From assembly GCF_040371945.1 (NCBI RefSeq), contig NZ_BAABWS010000001.1, forward strand, positions 1,922,001-1,986,000: 64,000 nt of DNA, written 5' to 3'. Shown here piece by piece: positions 7,477-16,688 of this stretch. Position 1 is the first letter of the stretch; the number at the start of each line of letters is the position of its first letter. Origin of the DNA: Litorivita sp040371945. GTDB lineage: Bacteria > Pseudomonadota > Alphaproteobacteria > Rhodobacterales > Rhodobacteraceae. The notes under the pieces are model-generated. The model worked only from the letters and a program-made list of their open reading frames with translations, had not been told where the DNA came from and ran no database searches. A program made the position numbers and the translations under genes.

Positions 7477-8808
7477 ATGGCACAAGACTGGCAAGAGATG
7501 AGCGCCGCACAAATGGGCCGCGCCATTGGCCGCGGCGAGGTCGATCCGCGCGAGGTTACGGCGGATTTTCTGGGCGCGATTGCCGCGCATGAGTTCGGCG
7601 CGCGCATTTATGCCCGCCTGACGCCGGATCGGGCGATGGCCGAAGCCGAAGCCGCCGCGAAACGCGCCCGCCTTGGTTTGCGCCTCTCGCCGCTCGACGG
7701 GGTGCCGGTGTCATGGAAGGACCTGTTTGACAGCGCAGGCGTGGCGACCGAAGCAGGCTCGGATTTGCTCAAGGGGCGGGTGCCGACCCGCGACGCCGAA
7801 GTGTTGCGCAATGGCTCGGCGATGGGGCTGATCTGCCTTGGTAAAACACATATGAGCGAATTGGCGTTCTCGGGGTTGGGCTTTAACCCCGTGACCCAAA
7901 CGCCGCCCTGCGTGAATGATCGAGGCGCGGTTTCCGGCGGCTCGTCCTCGGGGGCTGCGGCCTCTGTCGCCTTTGGATTGGCCGCAGGGGCCATCGGGTC
8001 GGACACCGGCGGATCGGTGCGCATTCCGGCGGCGTGGAATGATCTGGTTGGGCTGAAAACCACGTCGGGTCGGGTCTCGTTGAAAGGTGTGGTGCCCCTG
8101 TGCAAACGCTACGATACGGTCGGGCCGCTGGCGCGCACGGTGGAGGATGCGGCGCTTTTGCTGGCGGCGATTGAGGGCGCAAAACCCGCCGATTTGCGCG
8201 GCGCCAGGATCAAAGGCGCGCGGATTGCGGCGTTGCAAACGGCGGTTCTGGACGATATGCGCGGCGCGCCGATGGCCGCCTACCGCTCCGCGATCGAGCG
8301 GCTCGAAGACGCCGGCGCAGTGGTCGAGAAAATCGATGCGCCCGAAGTGGCCCGCGCCCTCGATCAATCTGCCGTCAGTTTCACGGGCGAAGCCTACGGG
8401 CTTTGGCGCGAGGTGATCGAGGCGGCGCCAGACAAGATGTATAGCCGGATTTTGGAGCGGTTCCGTTCTGGCGCTGGGTTTTCCGCTGCGGACTATGTGG
8501 CGTCTTGGGAAATCTTGTTTGAATGCCGCGCGTTATGGAATGCGCGGGTGGCCGGATACGATGCGGTGATCTTGCCCTCGGCGCCGATCCTGCCGCCGGA
8601 TCTGGCGCGGCTTGCGGCGGATGAAGACTATTATGTCACTGAAAACCTTCTGGCTTTGCGTAATACGCGGGTCGGCAACGTGCTGGGGCTATCTGCGATC
8701 ACCTTGCCCACCGGCGTACCCTCTTGCGGGGTGATTTTGATGGGCAAACCGATGGGCGAAGAGGCGCTTTTGCGTCTGGCCCATGCGGCGGAGGCGGCGC
8801 TGTCCTAG
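7477..8808 (+). CDS. amidase-signature family hydrolase
   Basis: A 443-residue amidase-signature enzyme. The Ser-cisSer-Lys triad is present with canonical spacing: K81 (VSWKDLFD), S156 (VSGGSSSGAA) and S180 (GSDTGGSVRIPA). The same fold is used by GatA and by amidases acting on many amides, so the substrate is unknown; no gatB/gatC is nearby, which argues against a tRNA amidotransferase role. The start at 7477 follows AAAGGGACGG; the frame is open far upstream on this strand only because it lies opposite ubiH. Confidence 0.88.
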   Translation: MAQDWQEMSAAQMGRAIGRGEVDPREVTADFLGAIAAHEFGARIYARLTPDRAMAEAEAAAKRARLGLRLSPLDGVPVSWKDLFDSAGVATEAGSDLLKGRVPTRDAEVLRNGSAMGLICLGKTHMSELAFSGLGFNPVTQTPPCVNDRGAVSGGSSSGAAASVAFGLAAGAIGSDTGGSVRIPAAWNDLVGLKTTSGRVSLKGVVPLCKRYDTVGPLARTVEDAALLLAAIEGAKPADLRGARIKGARIAALQTAVLDDMRGAPMAAYRSAIERLEDAGAVVEKIDAPEVARALDQSAVSFTGEAYGLWREVIEAAPDKMYSRILERFRSGAGFSAADYVASWEILFECRALWNARVAGYDAVILPSAPILPPDLARLAADEDYYVTENLLALRNTRVGNVLGLSAITLPTGVPSCGVILMGKPMGEEALLRLAHAAEAALS

Positions 8809-8966
8809 GGTCGCTGCGACTTTTCCGCCACGCTTCACGGGCCTTGGCCGATCAAAATGCCACAAAATCGCCGCCGCGCCCCTCGCCGCGCTGGACTGGA
8901 GCGCGCGCGCTGGTGTAGTTTCGTGTCAAACGGGACGCCAATGATCCCGAAATTGAGGCAGAAATT

Positions 8967-10142
8967 ATGTTCCCCGAGCGGTTTTCGAACCTACCGGCCT
9001 ATGCGTTTCCGCGTCTGCGGAGCCTTCTGGACGCCCATGCGCCCGGCGGTGATGTGATGCATATGACCATCGGCGAGCCGCAACATGCCTTCCCCGATTT
9101 TGTTCCGACGATACTGGCCGAAAATATCGCGGGCTTTGCCAAATACCCGCCCAATGACGGATCGCCCGAATTGCTTGACGCGATTAGCGCATGGCTGAAC
9201 CGTCGTTTCGATGTCGCCGTGCCGGATGCGCAGATCATGACGCTGAACGGCACGCGCGAGGGGCTTTACAACGCGTTGATGGCGCTTTGCCCCGAGCAAA
9301 AGAATGGCAAGACCCCTGTCGTGTTAATCCCGAACCCGTTTTATCAGGTCTATATGGTGGCCTCGATTGCGGTCGGCGCAGAGCCGGTGTTTGTGCCCGC
9401 CACGCGCGGCACGGGCTTTTTGCCCGACTACGCCGGATTGCCCAAAGAGGTTCTGGAGCGCGTCGCCGTGGCCTATATCTGCACGCCCTCGAACCCCCAA
9501 GGCGCGGTCGCCTCGCGCGCCTATCTTGAAGAGCTGGTCACGCTGGCCGAGCGTTATGATTTCCAGATTTTCGCCGATGAATGCTATTCCGAAATCTACC
9601 GCGATGCGCCGCCCACCGGCGCCTTGACCGTCGCGCGCGATCTGGGTGCCGATCCCGAGCGCGTTGTCGTGTTTCACTCCTTGTCCAAACGCTCGAACCT
9701 GCCCGGATTGCGGTCGGGCTTCATGGCGGGCGGGCCGCAAAGCATCGCGCGCGCGCGCCAGTTGCGCGCCTATGCGGGTGCGCCCTTGCCCTTGCCGTTG
9801 CAGCGTGTGGCCGAAGCCGCGTGGCGCGACGAGGCGCATGTGGATGCCTCGCGCGCGCTCTACCAAGAGAAATACACCGTGGCCGACCGCGTTTTTGCAG
9901 GGCTGGACGGCTATTTGCCGCCCGAAGCGGGGTTCTTTTTGTGGCTGCCGGTCGAGGACGGCGAAGCGGCGGCCATGAAAGCATGGACCCAAACCGGCGT
10001 GCGCGTGCTTCCGGGGGCATATTTGAGCAAAGACACCGGCGCGAATACGCCCGGCAAAGGATACATCCGGGTTGCGATGGTGGCCCCAAAAGACGAGATG
10101 GAGCGCGGCCTGATCCGTTTGCGCGACAGTCTCTATGAATAA
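8967..10142 (+). CDS. class I/II PLP-dependent aminotransferase, DapC-like
   Basis: A 391-residue fold-type I aminotransferase. The PLP lysine is K241 in FHSLSKRSNLPGLRSGF; substrate and cofactor contacts are seen in YPPNDGSPELLDAI, PNPFYQVY, CTPSNPQG and FADECYSEIY, and the C-terminal Arg is in GYIRVAMV. The SLSKRSN loop and PFYQVYMVASI are typical of succinyldiaminopimelate transaminase (DapC), the lysine/diaminopimelate branch enzyme, consistent with the dapB gene elsewhere in the window; other amino-acid specificities are possible. The stop overlaps the region just before ftsK, so the two may be co-transcribed. Confidence 0.85.
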   Translation: MFPERFSNLPAYAFPRLRSLLDAHAPGGDVMHMTIGEPQHAFPDFVPTILAENIAGFAKYPPNDGSPELLDAISAWLNRRFDVAVPDAQIMTLNGTREGLYNALMALCPEQKNGKTPVVLIPNPFYQVYMVASIAVGAEPVFVPATRGTGFLPDYAGLPKEVLERVAVAYICTPSNPQGAVASRAYLEELVTLAERYDFQIFADECYSEIYRDAPPTGALTVARDLGADPERVVVFHSLSKRSNLPGLRSGFMAGGPQSIARARQLRAYAGAPLPLPLQRVAEAAWRDEAHVDASRALYQEKYTVADRVFAGLDGYLPPEAGFFLWLPVEDGEAAAMKAWTQTGVRVLPGAYLSKDTGANTPGKGYIRVAMVAPKDEMERGLIRLRDSLYE

Positions 10143-10158
10143 AAAAGGCGAGGCACGA

Positions 10159-13100
10159 ATGGCTTATCAGGCACGCGGACGCGATCCGCTTTTCGACAGC
10201 AACATGCAGGCGGCGATTGAAAAACGCGGCAAGGAACTGCTTGGCCTCGGATTGATCTTTGTCGGCCTTTTGGCGGCTGCGATGATCTATTCCTACTCGC
10301 CCGATGATCCCAATTTCATGATGGCCACCGATGCGCCGGTGCAAAACTGGCTTGGCCGTTTTGGCGCATCGATTGCGGCGCCTTTGCTGATGATTGTTGG
10401 TCTTGGCACTTGGGCCGTGGCGCTCGTGCTTTTGGCATGGGGAGTGCGATTTGCGCTGCACCGCGGCCAGGACCGCGCCATGGGCCGCGTGATTTTCGCG
10501 CCGATCTGGGTGGCGGTTGTGTCGGTCTATGCGGCCAGCCTGACGCCGGACGATCTTTGGGGGCAGACCCATGATTTCGGCCTTGGCGGTCATTTTGGCG
10601 ATACGGTGCTCAGTGCGCTTTTGGTCGCAATCCCCTTCGGAAATGCGTTTGCGGTCAAGGCTTTGTCGCTGCTCAGCTTTGGTGCGACCTTGGCCGTTGG
10701 GGCCTTTGTTTTGGGCTTTACCAAACCGGAACTGGCCCGCATCGGCCGCTTCCTTCTGGTCGGGTTGATCATGTCCTATGCCATGTTGATGAACGCACTT
10801 GGCCGAGGGGCGAAGGGCGCGCGCGCGGCCGCCGCGACCTTGCAAGAAAAGAATGCCGCCCGCCGCGCCGCCCGCGCCGAGTGGCGCGCCGAAGAGGCCG
10901 CATGGTTGGCGCAGCAAGAAGCCGAAATCGCCGCGCAGCAACAGGCCTATGCGCCGGCTCCGGCGGCCACGCGCCACGCATACGGGGCCGATACCGCCAT
11001 GCCCTACGGTGCGGACAGCTATGATGACGAACCGCTTGTCGAAGATCTTCGCGCGCCCAAACCCGAAAAACCGAGCCTGCTGTCGCGCATGCCGACGTTG
11101 ATCAAACGCGCCGAACCTGCGCCCGAGGTGATGCCCGCACCCGAGTTGGTCGAGCCGCAGCCTTTGGCCTTTGAAGACATGGACCCCGCGCAAGGCGACG
11201 CGCGCATTCGTGCCAAAATCGCCGATGCAGTAAAAAGCCGTGTGCGTGCAGGCGCGGGGATGACGCCGCCGCCTTCCGCGCCGCTGACCCGTGGGCGCGG
11301 CCATGGTCCGCAGCCGCTTTTGCTCAACACATCGCCCGAAAACGCCCGCGCGGGATTGCCGCCCGAGCCGCCGTTGACGGCGGCGCATATGGCCGCCACG
11401 ATGACGGCCCCCGCACCAATGGCCCCCGCTGCCGCCCCGCGCGGACCATTGTCGATGCAGATCGCGCCCGCTGCTGTGTCCGCGCCGCAAATGGCCGCCG
11501 ATCCGGTCGATGCGCCTTTGCACGACGCGGTGCCAAGCGAGAGCTATGCCGAGGTCACCCCGCGGATTTACGACGGCGGTTATACCGACGAGATCGCGCC
11601 GATCCCCGCCGATGCCAATCCCGCGCCCTATCACGATGAAGATCACTACAGCTTTAGCGCGCAGGGCTATGTGCCTGGCGCGGCGGGCACCGATGCAGGG
11701 CCGATCCCCGTGCCCGAGGCCAAAAAGGTCGTCCAGCATGCGCCGCGCAAGCCGGTGCAAAAATCCACCCGCGCCAAGGCCGAAGCGCAGCCGTCCTTGC
11801 AGTTCGACGAAAGCGCCGCGCAGTTCGAGTTGCCGCCGCTACAGCTTTTGTCGCCCGCACAGCCCTCCGAGCATCATCATCTCTCCGATGAGGCGCTCGA
11901 AGAGAACGCGCGGATGTTGGAGAGCGTATTGGATGATTACGGCGTCAAAGGCGAGATTGTCTCGGTGCGCCCCGGCCCCGTTGTGACCATGTACGAATTG
12001 GAACCCGCACCCGGTTTGAAAGCCAGCCGCGTGATCGGGCTTGCCGATGATATCGCCCGTTCGATGAGCGCGCTTTCGGCCCGTGTCTCGACCGTGCCGG
12101 GACGCTCGGTGATCGGGATCGAATTGCCCAATGATCACCGCGAAATGGTCAGCTTTCGCGAAATCCTGTCGAGCCGTGAATATGGCGACGGCACGCAAAA
12201 ATTGCCGCTGGCCTTGGGCAAGGATATCGGCGGTGATCCCGTTGTCGCCAACCTTGCCAAGATGCCTCACCTGTTGATCGCGGGGACCACCGGTTCGGGG
12301 AAATCCGTGGCGATCAACACGATGATCCTGTCGCTTTTGTACAAGCTGACCCCCGAAGACTGCCGCTTGATCATGATCGATCCGAAGATGCTCGAACTGT
12401 CGGTCTATGACGGCATTCCGCATCTGCTCAGCCCTGTTGTGACCGACCCGAAAAAGGCCGTGGTCGCGCTCAAATGGGTGGTGGGCGAGATGGAAGAGCG
12501 CTACCGCAAGATGTCGAAAATGGGCGTGCGCAACATCGACGGCTATAATGGCCGCGTGGCGGACGCTTTGGCCAAGGGCGAGATGTTCACCCGCACGGTG
12601 CAGACCGGATTTGACGACGAGACCGGCGAGCCGGTGTTCGAGACCGAAGAAAACCAGCCCGAGAAAATGCCCTATATCGTCGTCATCGTCGACGAGATGG
12701 CCGATCTCATGATGGTCGCGGGCAAGGAAATCGAAGCCTGCATCCAGCGCCTTGCGCAAATGGCGCGGGCCTCGGGCATCCATTTGATCATGGCGACACA
12801 GCGCCCGTCGGTCGATGTGATCACCGGCACGATCAAGGCCAACTTCCCGACGCGGATTTCCTTCCAAGTGACCTCGAAAATCGACAGCCGCACGATTTTG
12901 GGCGAAATGGGCGCCGAGCAGCTTTTGGGCATGGGTGACATGCTTTATATGGCGGGCGGCGCACGGATCACGCGGTGCCACGGTCCGTTCGTGTCGGACG
13001 AGGAAGTCGAAGAGGTGGTCAACCACCTCAAATCCTACGGGCCGCCCTCCTATATCGGCGGCGTGGTTGAAGGCCCCGCAGAGGACCGCGAAAGCGATAT

Positions 13101-13338
13101 CGACGCGGTTCTGGGCCTCAACACGGGCGGCAATACGGACGGCGAGGATGCGCTTTACGACACCGCCGTGGCGATTGTCATCAAGGACCGCAAATGCTCG
13201 ACCTCCTACATCCAGCGCAAATTGGCGATCGGCTATAACAAGGCAGCGCGTCTGGTCGAGCAGATGGAAGACGAAGGCGTTGTTTCCGCCGCTAATCATG
13301 TCGGCAAGCGCGAAATTCTGGTGCCCGAGCAACATTAA
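10159..13338 (+). CDS. ftsK: FtsK/SpoIIIE-type DNA translocase
   Basis: A 1059-residue cell-division DNA pump. Residues 25-215 hold four to five membrane helices that anchor it at the septum; 220-600 are a long Pro/Ala-rich low-complexity linker; the motor follows, with Walker A GTTGSGKS at about 709-716 and Walker B IVVIVDEMADLMM near 840-850. The last 60 residues are the gamma winged helix that reads polar KOPS sequences and activates XerCD (IKDRKCSTSYIQRKLAIGYN). I start at 10159, after AGGCGAGGC; an ATG at 10135 inside the preceding gene's last codons is in frame but lacks a ribosome site. A terminator lies at 13361-13395. Confidence 0.93.
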   Translation: MAYQARGRDPLFDSNMQAAIEKRGKELLGLGLIFVGLLAAAMIYSYSPDDPNFMMATDAPVQNWLGRFGASIAAPLLMIVGLGTWAVALVLLAWGVRFALHRGQDRAMGRVIFAPIWVAVVSVYAASLTPDDLWGQTHDFGLGGHFGDTVLSALLVAIPFGNAFAVKALSLLSFGATLAVGAFVLGFTKPELARIGRFLLVGLIMSYAMLMNALGRGAKGARAAAATLQEKNAARRAARAEWRAEEAAWLAQQEAEIAAQQQAYAPAPAATRHAYGADTAMPYGADSYDDEPLVEDLRAPKPEKPSLLSRMPTLIKRAEPAPEVMPAPELVEPQPLAFEDMDPAQGDARIRAKIADAVKSRVRAGAGMTPPPSAPLTRGRGHGPQPLLLNTSPENARAGLPPEPPLTAAHMAATMTAPAPMAPAAAPRGPLSMQIAPAAVSAPQMAADPVDAPLHDAVPSESYAEVTPRIYDGGYTDEIAPIPADANPAPYHDEDHYSFSAQGYVPGAAGTDAGPIPVPEAKKVVQHAPRKPVQKSTRAKAEAQPSLQFDESAAQFELPPLQLLSPAQPSEHHHLSDEALEENARMLESVLDDYGVKGEIVSVRPGPVVTMYELEPAPGLKASRVIGLADDIARSMSALSARVSTVPGRSVIGIELPNDHREMVSFREILSSREYGDGTQKLPLALGKDIGGDPVVANLAKMPHLLIAGTTGSGKSVAINTMILSLLYKLTPEDCRLIMIDPKMLELSVYDGIPHLLSPVVTDPKKAVVALKWVVGEMEERYRKMSKMGVRNIDGYNGRVADALAKGEMFTRTVQTGFDDETGEPVFETEENQPEKMPYIVVIVDEMADLMMVAGKEIEACIQRLAQMARASGIHLIMATQRPSVDVITGTIKANFPTRISFQVTSKIDSRTILGEMGAEQLLGMGDMLYMAGGARITRCHGPFVSDEEVEEVVNHLKSYGPPSYIGGVVEGPAEDRESDIDAVLGLNTGGNTDGEDALYDTAVAIVIKDRKCSTSYIQRKLAIGYNKAARLVEQMEDEGVVSAANHVGKREILVPEQH

Positions 13339-13360
13339 GCGGCACCATCGGCCAAACGGA

Positions 13361-13395
13361 GGGGCGGCGATCCATAGCGGAGCGTTGCCCCTTTT
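13361..13395 (+). terminator. intrinsic terminator after ftsK
   Basis: GGGGCGGCG (13361-13369) can pair with CGTTGCCCC (13383-13391), with two G-U pairs, and is followed by TTTT and, four bases on, TTTTT. Confidence 0.6.
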
Positions 13396-13506
13396 GCCTT
13401 TTTGCGCGCCTTGTCGCGCATGTGATCGATTGCGAGGTGCGAAAGCCTGATCCGCGTCTTATATAGTAATCAAAGCAATGTTCCGGACCAAAGAAAGGGT
13501 CTGCCG

Positions 13507-14118
13507 ATGGTATCTTTTTCCGCTTTTCGCGCCGCTGTTTTGGCAGTGCCTGCCGCTTTGATGCTCGCCCTGCCAGCGCAGGCGGACAAGCTGCCTTTGT
13601 CGCAAATCTCTAGCTATTTGAACGCGATGAAAACCGCACAAGGCGATTTTACCCAGATCAACGACGATGGCACGATCAGCACCGGCAAAATTTACATCAA
13701 GCGCCCTGGGCGTATCCGCTTCGAATATGCGCCGCCGCAGGCGCTCTTGGTGTTGGCCTCAGGCGGCGCGGTGGCGGTTCATGACCCCAAAGGGTCGACC
13801 GAGACCTATCCGCTCAATAAAACACCTTTGTCCTTGATCCTCGCGCAAAATGTCGATCTTGGCCGTGCAAAAATGGTTGTGGGCCATACCTCGGATGGCA
13901 AAACCACCACGGTGCGCGCCCAAGACCCCGAGCATCCCGAATACGGCAGCATTGATCTGGTCTTTACGGACAATCCCGTGCAACTGCGCCAATGGGTGAT
14001 CCACGACGAAGGTGGCTCGGCGACCACGGTGGTTTTGGGCGAGTTGAAATCCGGCGGGGCGCTGGGCAACGGGATCTTCAATATCGAACTGCAAACCCGC
14101 AGAGCGAGCGACCGCTAA
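13507..14118 (+). CDS. lolA: outer-membrane lipoprotein carrier protein LolA
   Basis: A 203-residue periplasmic protein with a signal peptide (FRAAVLAVPAALMLALPAQA, cut near residue 26). The mature start LSQISSYLNAMKTAQGDFTQ, followed by TGKIYIKRPGRIRFEYAPP, is the LolA signature: a half-barrel that carries lipoproteins from LolCDE to the outer membrane. The length is close to that of family members. No lolB is adjacent, as is usual in alphaproteobacteria. It is preceded by the ftsK terminator and followed 15 bases later by a VOC gene that may share its mRNA. Confidence 0.9.
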   Translation: MVSFSAFRAAVLAVPAALMLALPAQADKLPLSQISSYLNAMKTAQGDFTQINDDGTISTGKIYIKRPGRIRFEYAPPQALLVLASGGAVAVHDPKGSTETYPLNKTPLSLILAQNVDLGRAKMVVGHTSDGKTTTVRAQDPEHPEYGSIDLVFTDNPVQLRQWVIHDEGGSATTVVLGELKSGGALGNGIFNIELQTRRASDR

Positions 14119-14133
14119 GTAAAGGGCCTATGC

Positions 14134-14550
14134 ATGATTGCCTATGTCACCGTCGGGGCAGATGATATCGCGCTGGCGCGGCGGTTTTACTCGGCGCTGC
14201 TCTTGCCACTTGGCTATGACCTACACGAAGGGCCCGAGGGGCTGAGCTATGTTCTGCCGCGCGCGCAGGACCTTTCCTTTGCGCCGCCCGATTTTTACGT
14301 CAAATCGCCGTTTGACGGAAGGCCCGCCTCGGCAGGGAACGGCGCGATGACCGCATTCGAGGCGGGCAGCCAAGCCCAAGTCCGCGCTCTACATGCCGCC
14401 GCGCTTGCGGCGGGCGGGCGTGACGAGGGTCAGCCGGATTTTCGCGCGTCCTACGGGCCGAGATTTTATGTCGGCTACTTGCGCGATCCCCAAGGCAACA
14501 AGATCGCCTTGTTTTCCAGTAACCCAGATGAGCGGGGGCGGGACGGGTAG
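14134..14550 (+). CDS. VOC (glyoxalase/bleomycin-resistance) superfamily protein
   Basis: A 138-residue protein with the paired beta-alpha-beta-beta-beta modules of the vicinal oxygen chelate fold: MIAYVTVGADDIALARRFYS at the start and FYVGYLRDPQGNKIALFSSN at the end, the latter being the usual last strands with the glutamate position replaced (KIAL rather than xxEL). Members include glyoxalase I, dioxygenases and antibiotic-binding proteins; the substrate cannot be predicted. It lies 15 bases after lolA in the same direction. Confidence 0.82.
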   Translation: MIAYVTVGADDIALARRFYSALLLPLGYDLHEGPEGLSYVLPRAQDLSFAPPDFYVKSPFDGRPASAGNGAMTAFEAGSQAQVRALHAAALAAGGRDEGQPDFRASYGPRFYVGYLRDPQGNKIALFSSNPDERGRDG

Positions 14551-14596
14551 GGGGTAATCACGCCGCCGTCGCCCGATGCCCGACTATGATATACAC

Positions 14597-14613
14597 CGCC
14601 GGACATGCCGGCG
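14597..14613. other. short GC hairpin in the lolA-VOC / transglycosylase convergent gap
   Basis: CGCCGG (14597-14602) and CCGGCG (14608-14613) form a six-pair stem with a five-base loop. There is no T-run on either side, so it is at best a weak transcription stop between two convergent units. Confidence 0.35.
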
Positions 14614-14647
14614 CGGCCCAACGTCCAGTTGTCGTCCATAACCGCGA

Positions 14648-15238
14648 TCAACGTCCCCGCACGCGGCAACTTGCCAATTGCTGCTCGTATGTGATGGAGC
14701 GCGCACCAACCTCTCCGGCGACACGCAACAGCCACGGTTTGGCATTGTAGGAGGCGCGCCTATATCCGGTATGGCCCTCGTGATAGGCAAGGTATTGCGC
14801 TCGTGCATCGCTCAAAGCGATGCCGTTGCGTTCGCGGGTTTGGGTCATATACCAACCCATGAAATCGGTCGCATCGTCGATCCGGTCGCGTCTTGCCCCG
14901 TATTTTCGCGTCGCTTTGCGGTATTCGTCCCACGTCGCATCCAAGGCCTGCGCATAGCCATAGGCCGAGCTTTGCCGCCCCATCGGCAGCACGCCCAGCA
15001 CATAGCGATACGGCGTGCGGGCATTGCCGATGAATTTGCTCTCTTGATAGATCATCGCCATCAAAACATGCGGCTGCACGCCCCAACGGCGCTCCGCTTG
15101 CCTAAAGGCGCTCATATAGGTCGGGCGCTGTTTGAGGATCGAACACGCATTGTCCAGATTGCGCGGCGCGGAAAAATTCCCGCCCCCGCAAGAGGCCAAC
15201 AAGGCAACCATCAATATAGCGCGAAGAGTTCTGCTCAT
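14648..15238 (-). CDS. lytic-transglycosylase-like (SLT fold) lipoprotein
   Basis: A 196-residue protein with a lipoprotein signal peptide: LMVALLASC, with C17 as the lipidated cysteine. The mature part has the lysozyme-like start GVQPHVLMAMIYQESKF, where E66 fits the catalytic acid of soluble lytic transglycosylases, followed by GYAQALDATWDEYRKATRKY and AYLAYHEGHTGYRRASYNAKPW. The last segment resembles the transglycosylase SLT active-site wall. It probably cleaves peptidoglycan glycan strands from the membrane side. It is convergent with the VOC gene and upstream in direction of nothing obvious; the AEC transporter gene precedes it on the same strand by 109 bases. Confidence 0.82.
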   Translation of the reverse strand: MSRTLRAILMVALLASCGGGNFSAPRNLDNACSILKQRPTYMSAFRQAERRWGVQPHVLMAMIYQESKFIGNARTPYRYVLGVLPMGRQSSAYGYAQALDATWDEYRKATRKYGARRDRIDDATDFMGWYMTQTRERNGIALSDARAQYLAYHEGHTGYRRASYNAKPWLLRVAGEVGARSITYEQQLASCRVRGR

Positions 15239-15347
15239 CTGCCTCTCGCTTTTGTCTTGCGGTGTTTTCCCGCGTTTTTAGCTCTTATACCGCAATATTC
15301 GCTCGGGTGAAATCACGTTTTCTCGCCCACGGCAGGAATGCGCCGCG

Positions 15348-16229
15348 TCACAAAAGAACCGCGAGCAAGGCAGGGATCGCGATCACCGACATCAGCGTCG
15401 AGACCACGACCAGCCCCGCAACCGCATCAGAGTCCGCGCCGTATTTCTCGGCCAATAGATAGGAGGTCACCGCGACGGGCGTGCTGACCTGCATGACCAA
15501 AACGGCAAAGGCCGTATCGTCCAGTGCGAACCAGCGGCCCACAGCCCACGCAATGCCAATGCAAAGCGCCAGTTTGAGCGTGGAGATCACAATCGCCTGC
15601 ATCGTGCGGCCAGGCGTCAACCGTGCCACCGCAACCCCCAATGTGATCAACATCAAGGGGATTGCCATTTGCCCGATAAGCTCCAGCGTATTGGTCAAAA
15701 ATCGCGGCGTTTGCCAATCTTGCCACAAAAACAGCCCGCCCAGAAGCGTCGCCCAAACCAGCGGCTCCTTGAGCACTTTGGTCAAACTGCCGCCGCCCGC
15801 GACGACCCAGATGCCAAAAGTAAACGACCATATCGCCATGATTGCAAAGACCACGACAGCATAACCCAGCCCCGTTTCCCCAAAGGCAAAGAGCGCCAGA
15901 GGCAGGCCCAAGTTGCCCGTATTGCCGAAAATCACCGGCGCCAGATAGGTGCGCATCTTCAGCCGAAGTATAAAGACCATGACCGCCGCCGCGACGGTCA
16001 CCGCGCCATAAGCCGCGATCGAGGCTAACGACAGGGTGGCCAAAGCCACCGGATCGACCTCGGTTTTCATCAAGGCGGTGAAAATCAGACAGGGCACCGA
16101 CAGCGTCATTGCCAGTTGGGTGACAAATCCGACGCGGTATTCAAACCCTGCTTTGACCCAAGCAAATCCGATTGCTGCCAAAATAAACACCGGAGCGGTG
16201 ATTTCGAGCACTGTTAGAGCAAGGTTCAC
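15348..16229 (-). CDS. AEC (auxin efflux carrier-like) family transporter
   Basis: A 293-residue integral membrane protein with about ten predicted helices in two five-helix halves, beginning VLEITAPVFILAAIGFAWVK. The family motif NTGNLGLPLALFAFGETG is in the fourth or fifth helix and the C-terminal PVAVTSYLLAEKYGAD in the ninth. Bacterial AEC carriers move organic acids or amino acids; the substrate here is unknown. The start is GTG at 16229, with AAGGGA upstream. The gene is divergent from hspQ. Confidence 0.88.
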   Translation of the reverse strand: MNLALTVLEITAPVFILAAIGFAWVKAGFEYRVGFVTQLAMTLSVPCLIFTALMKTEVDPVALATLSLASIAAYGAVTVAAAVMVFILRLKMRTYLAPVIFGNTGNLGLPLALFAFGETGLGYAVVVFAIMAIWSFTFGIWVVAGGGSLTKVLKEPLVWATLLGGLFLWQDWQTPRFLTNTLELIGQMAIPLMLITLGVAVARLTPGRTMQAIVISTLKLALCIGIAWAVGRWFALDDTAFAVLVMQVSTPVAVTSYLLAEKYGADSDAVAGLVVVSTLMSVIAIPALLAVLL

Positions 16230-16313
16230 AGACTGTTTCCCTTAATTTCGGGTGAATTATTGGACAATGCCCTTTGTAAATGATTACTAACAGGGAATAG
16301 AGGCTGCAATCTT

Positions 16314-16640
16314 ATGTTGAAGACACGTGCAAAATACCACCTCGGACAGGTGGTCCGACATAAAAAACACCCGTTTCGCGGGGTGGTTTTTGACGTCGAT
16401 CCGCAATTCAACAACACCGAAGAATGGTATGCGGCCATTCCCGAAGACAGCCGTCCGCGCCGTGAGCAGCCGTTTTACCACCTTTTGGCGGAAAACGATC
16501 AAAGCTATTACGTCGCCTATGTCTCCGAGCAAAACCTCGTGGCGGATTATTCGGGCGAGCCAGTGGATCACCCCGATATTCCCGATCTCTTTGGCCCCTT
16601 CGAAGACGGGCTTTATCCGCTGCATTTCCAGTTGAACTGA
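16314..16640 (+). CDS. hspQ: heat-shock protein HspQ
   Basis: A 108-residue protein matching the HspQ/YccV family from end to end: AKYHLGQVVRHKKHPFRGVV, then DVDPQFNNTEEWY and EQPFYHLLAENDQSYYVAYV. HspQ is a small hemimethylated-DNA-binding protein and a Lon specificity-enhancing factor, induced on heat shock in enterobacteria. The gene is monocistronic, divergent from the AEC gene, and ends 48 bases before the stop of the convergent gamma-glutamyltransferase. I could not identify a convincing RpoH promoter in the 84-base upstream gap. Confidence 0.9.
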   Translation: MLKTRAKYHLGQVVRHKKHPFRGVVFDVDPQFNNTEEWYAAIPEDSRPRREQPFYHLLAENDQSYYVAYVSEQNLVADYSGEPVDHPDIPDLFGPFEDGLYPLHFQLN

Positions 16641-16688
16641 GATCAATCCCGCGCCGCGACTTTCTGAGCCGCAATTGCAGGAGGGGCT

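Noticed and set aside
9721..11760. 679-codon open frame on the minus strand
   Set aside because: Antisense to the aminotransferase end and the ftsK linker; composition is Arg/Gly-rich without domains.
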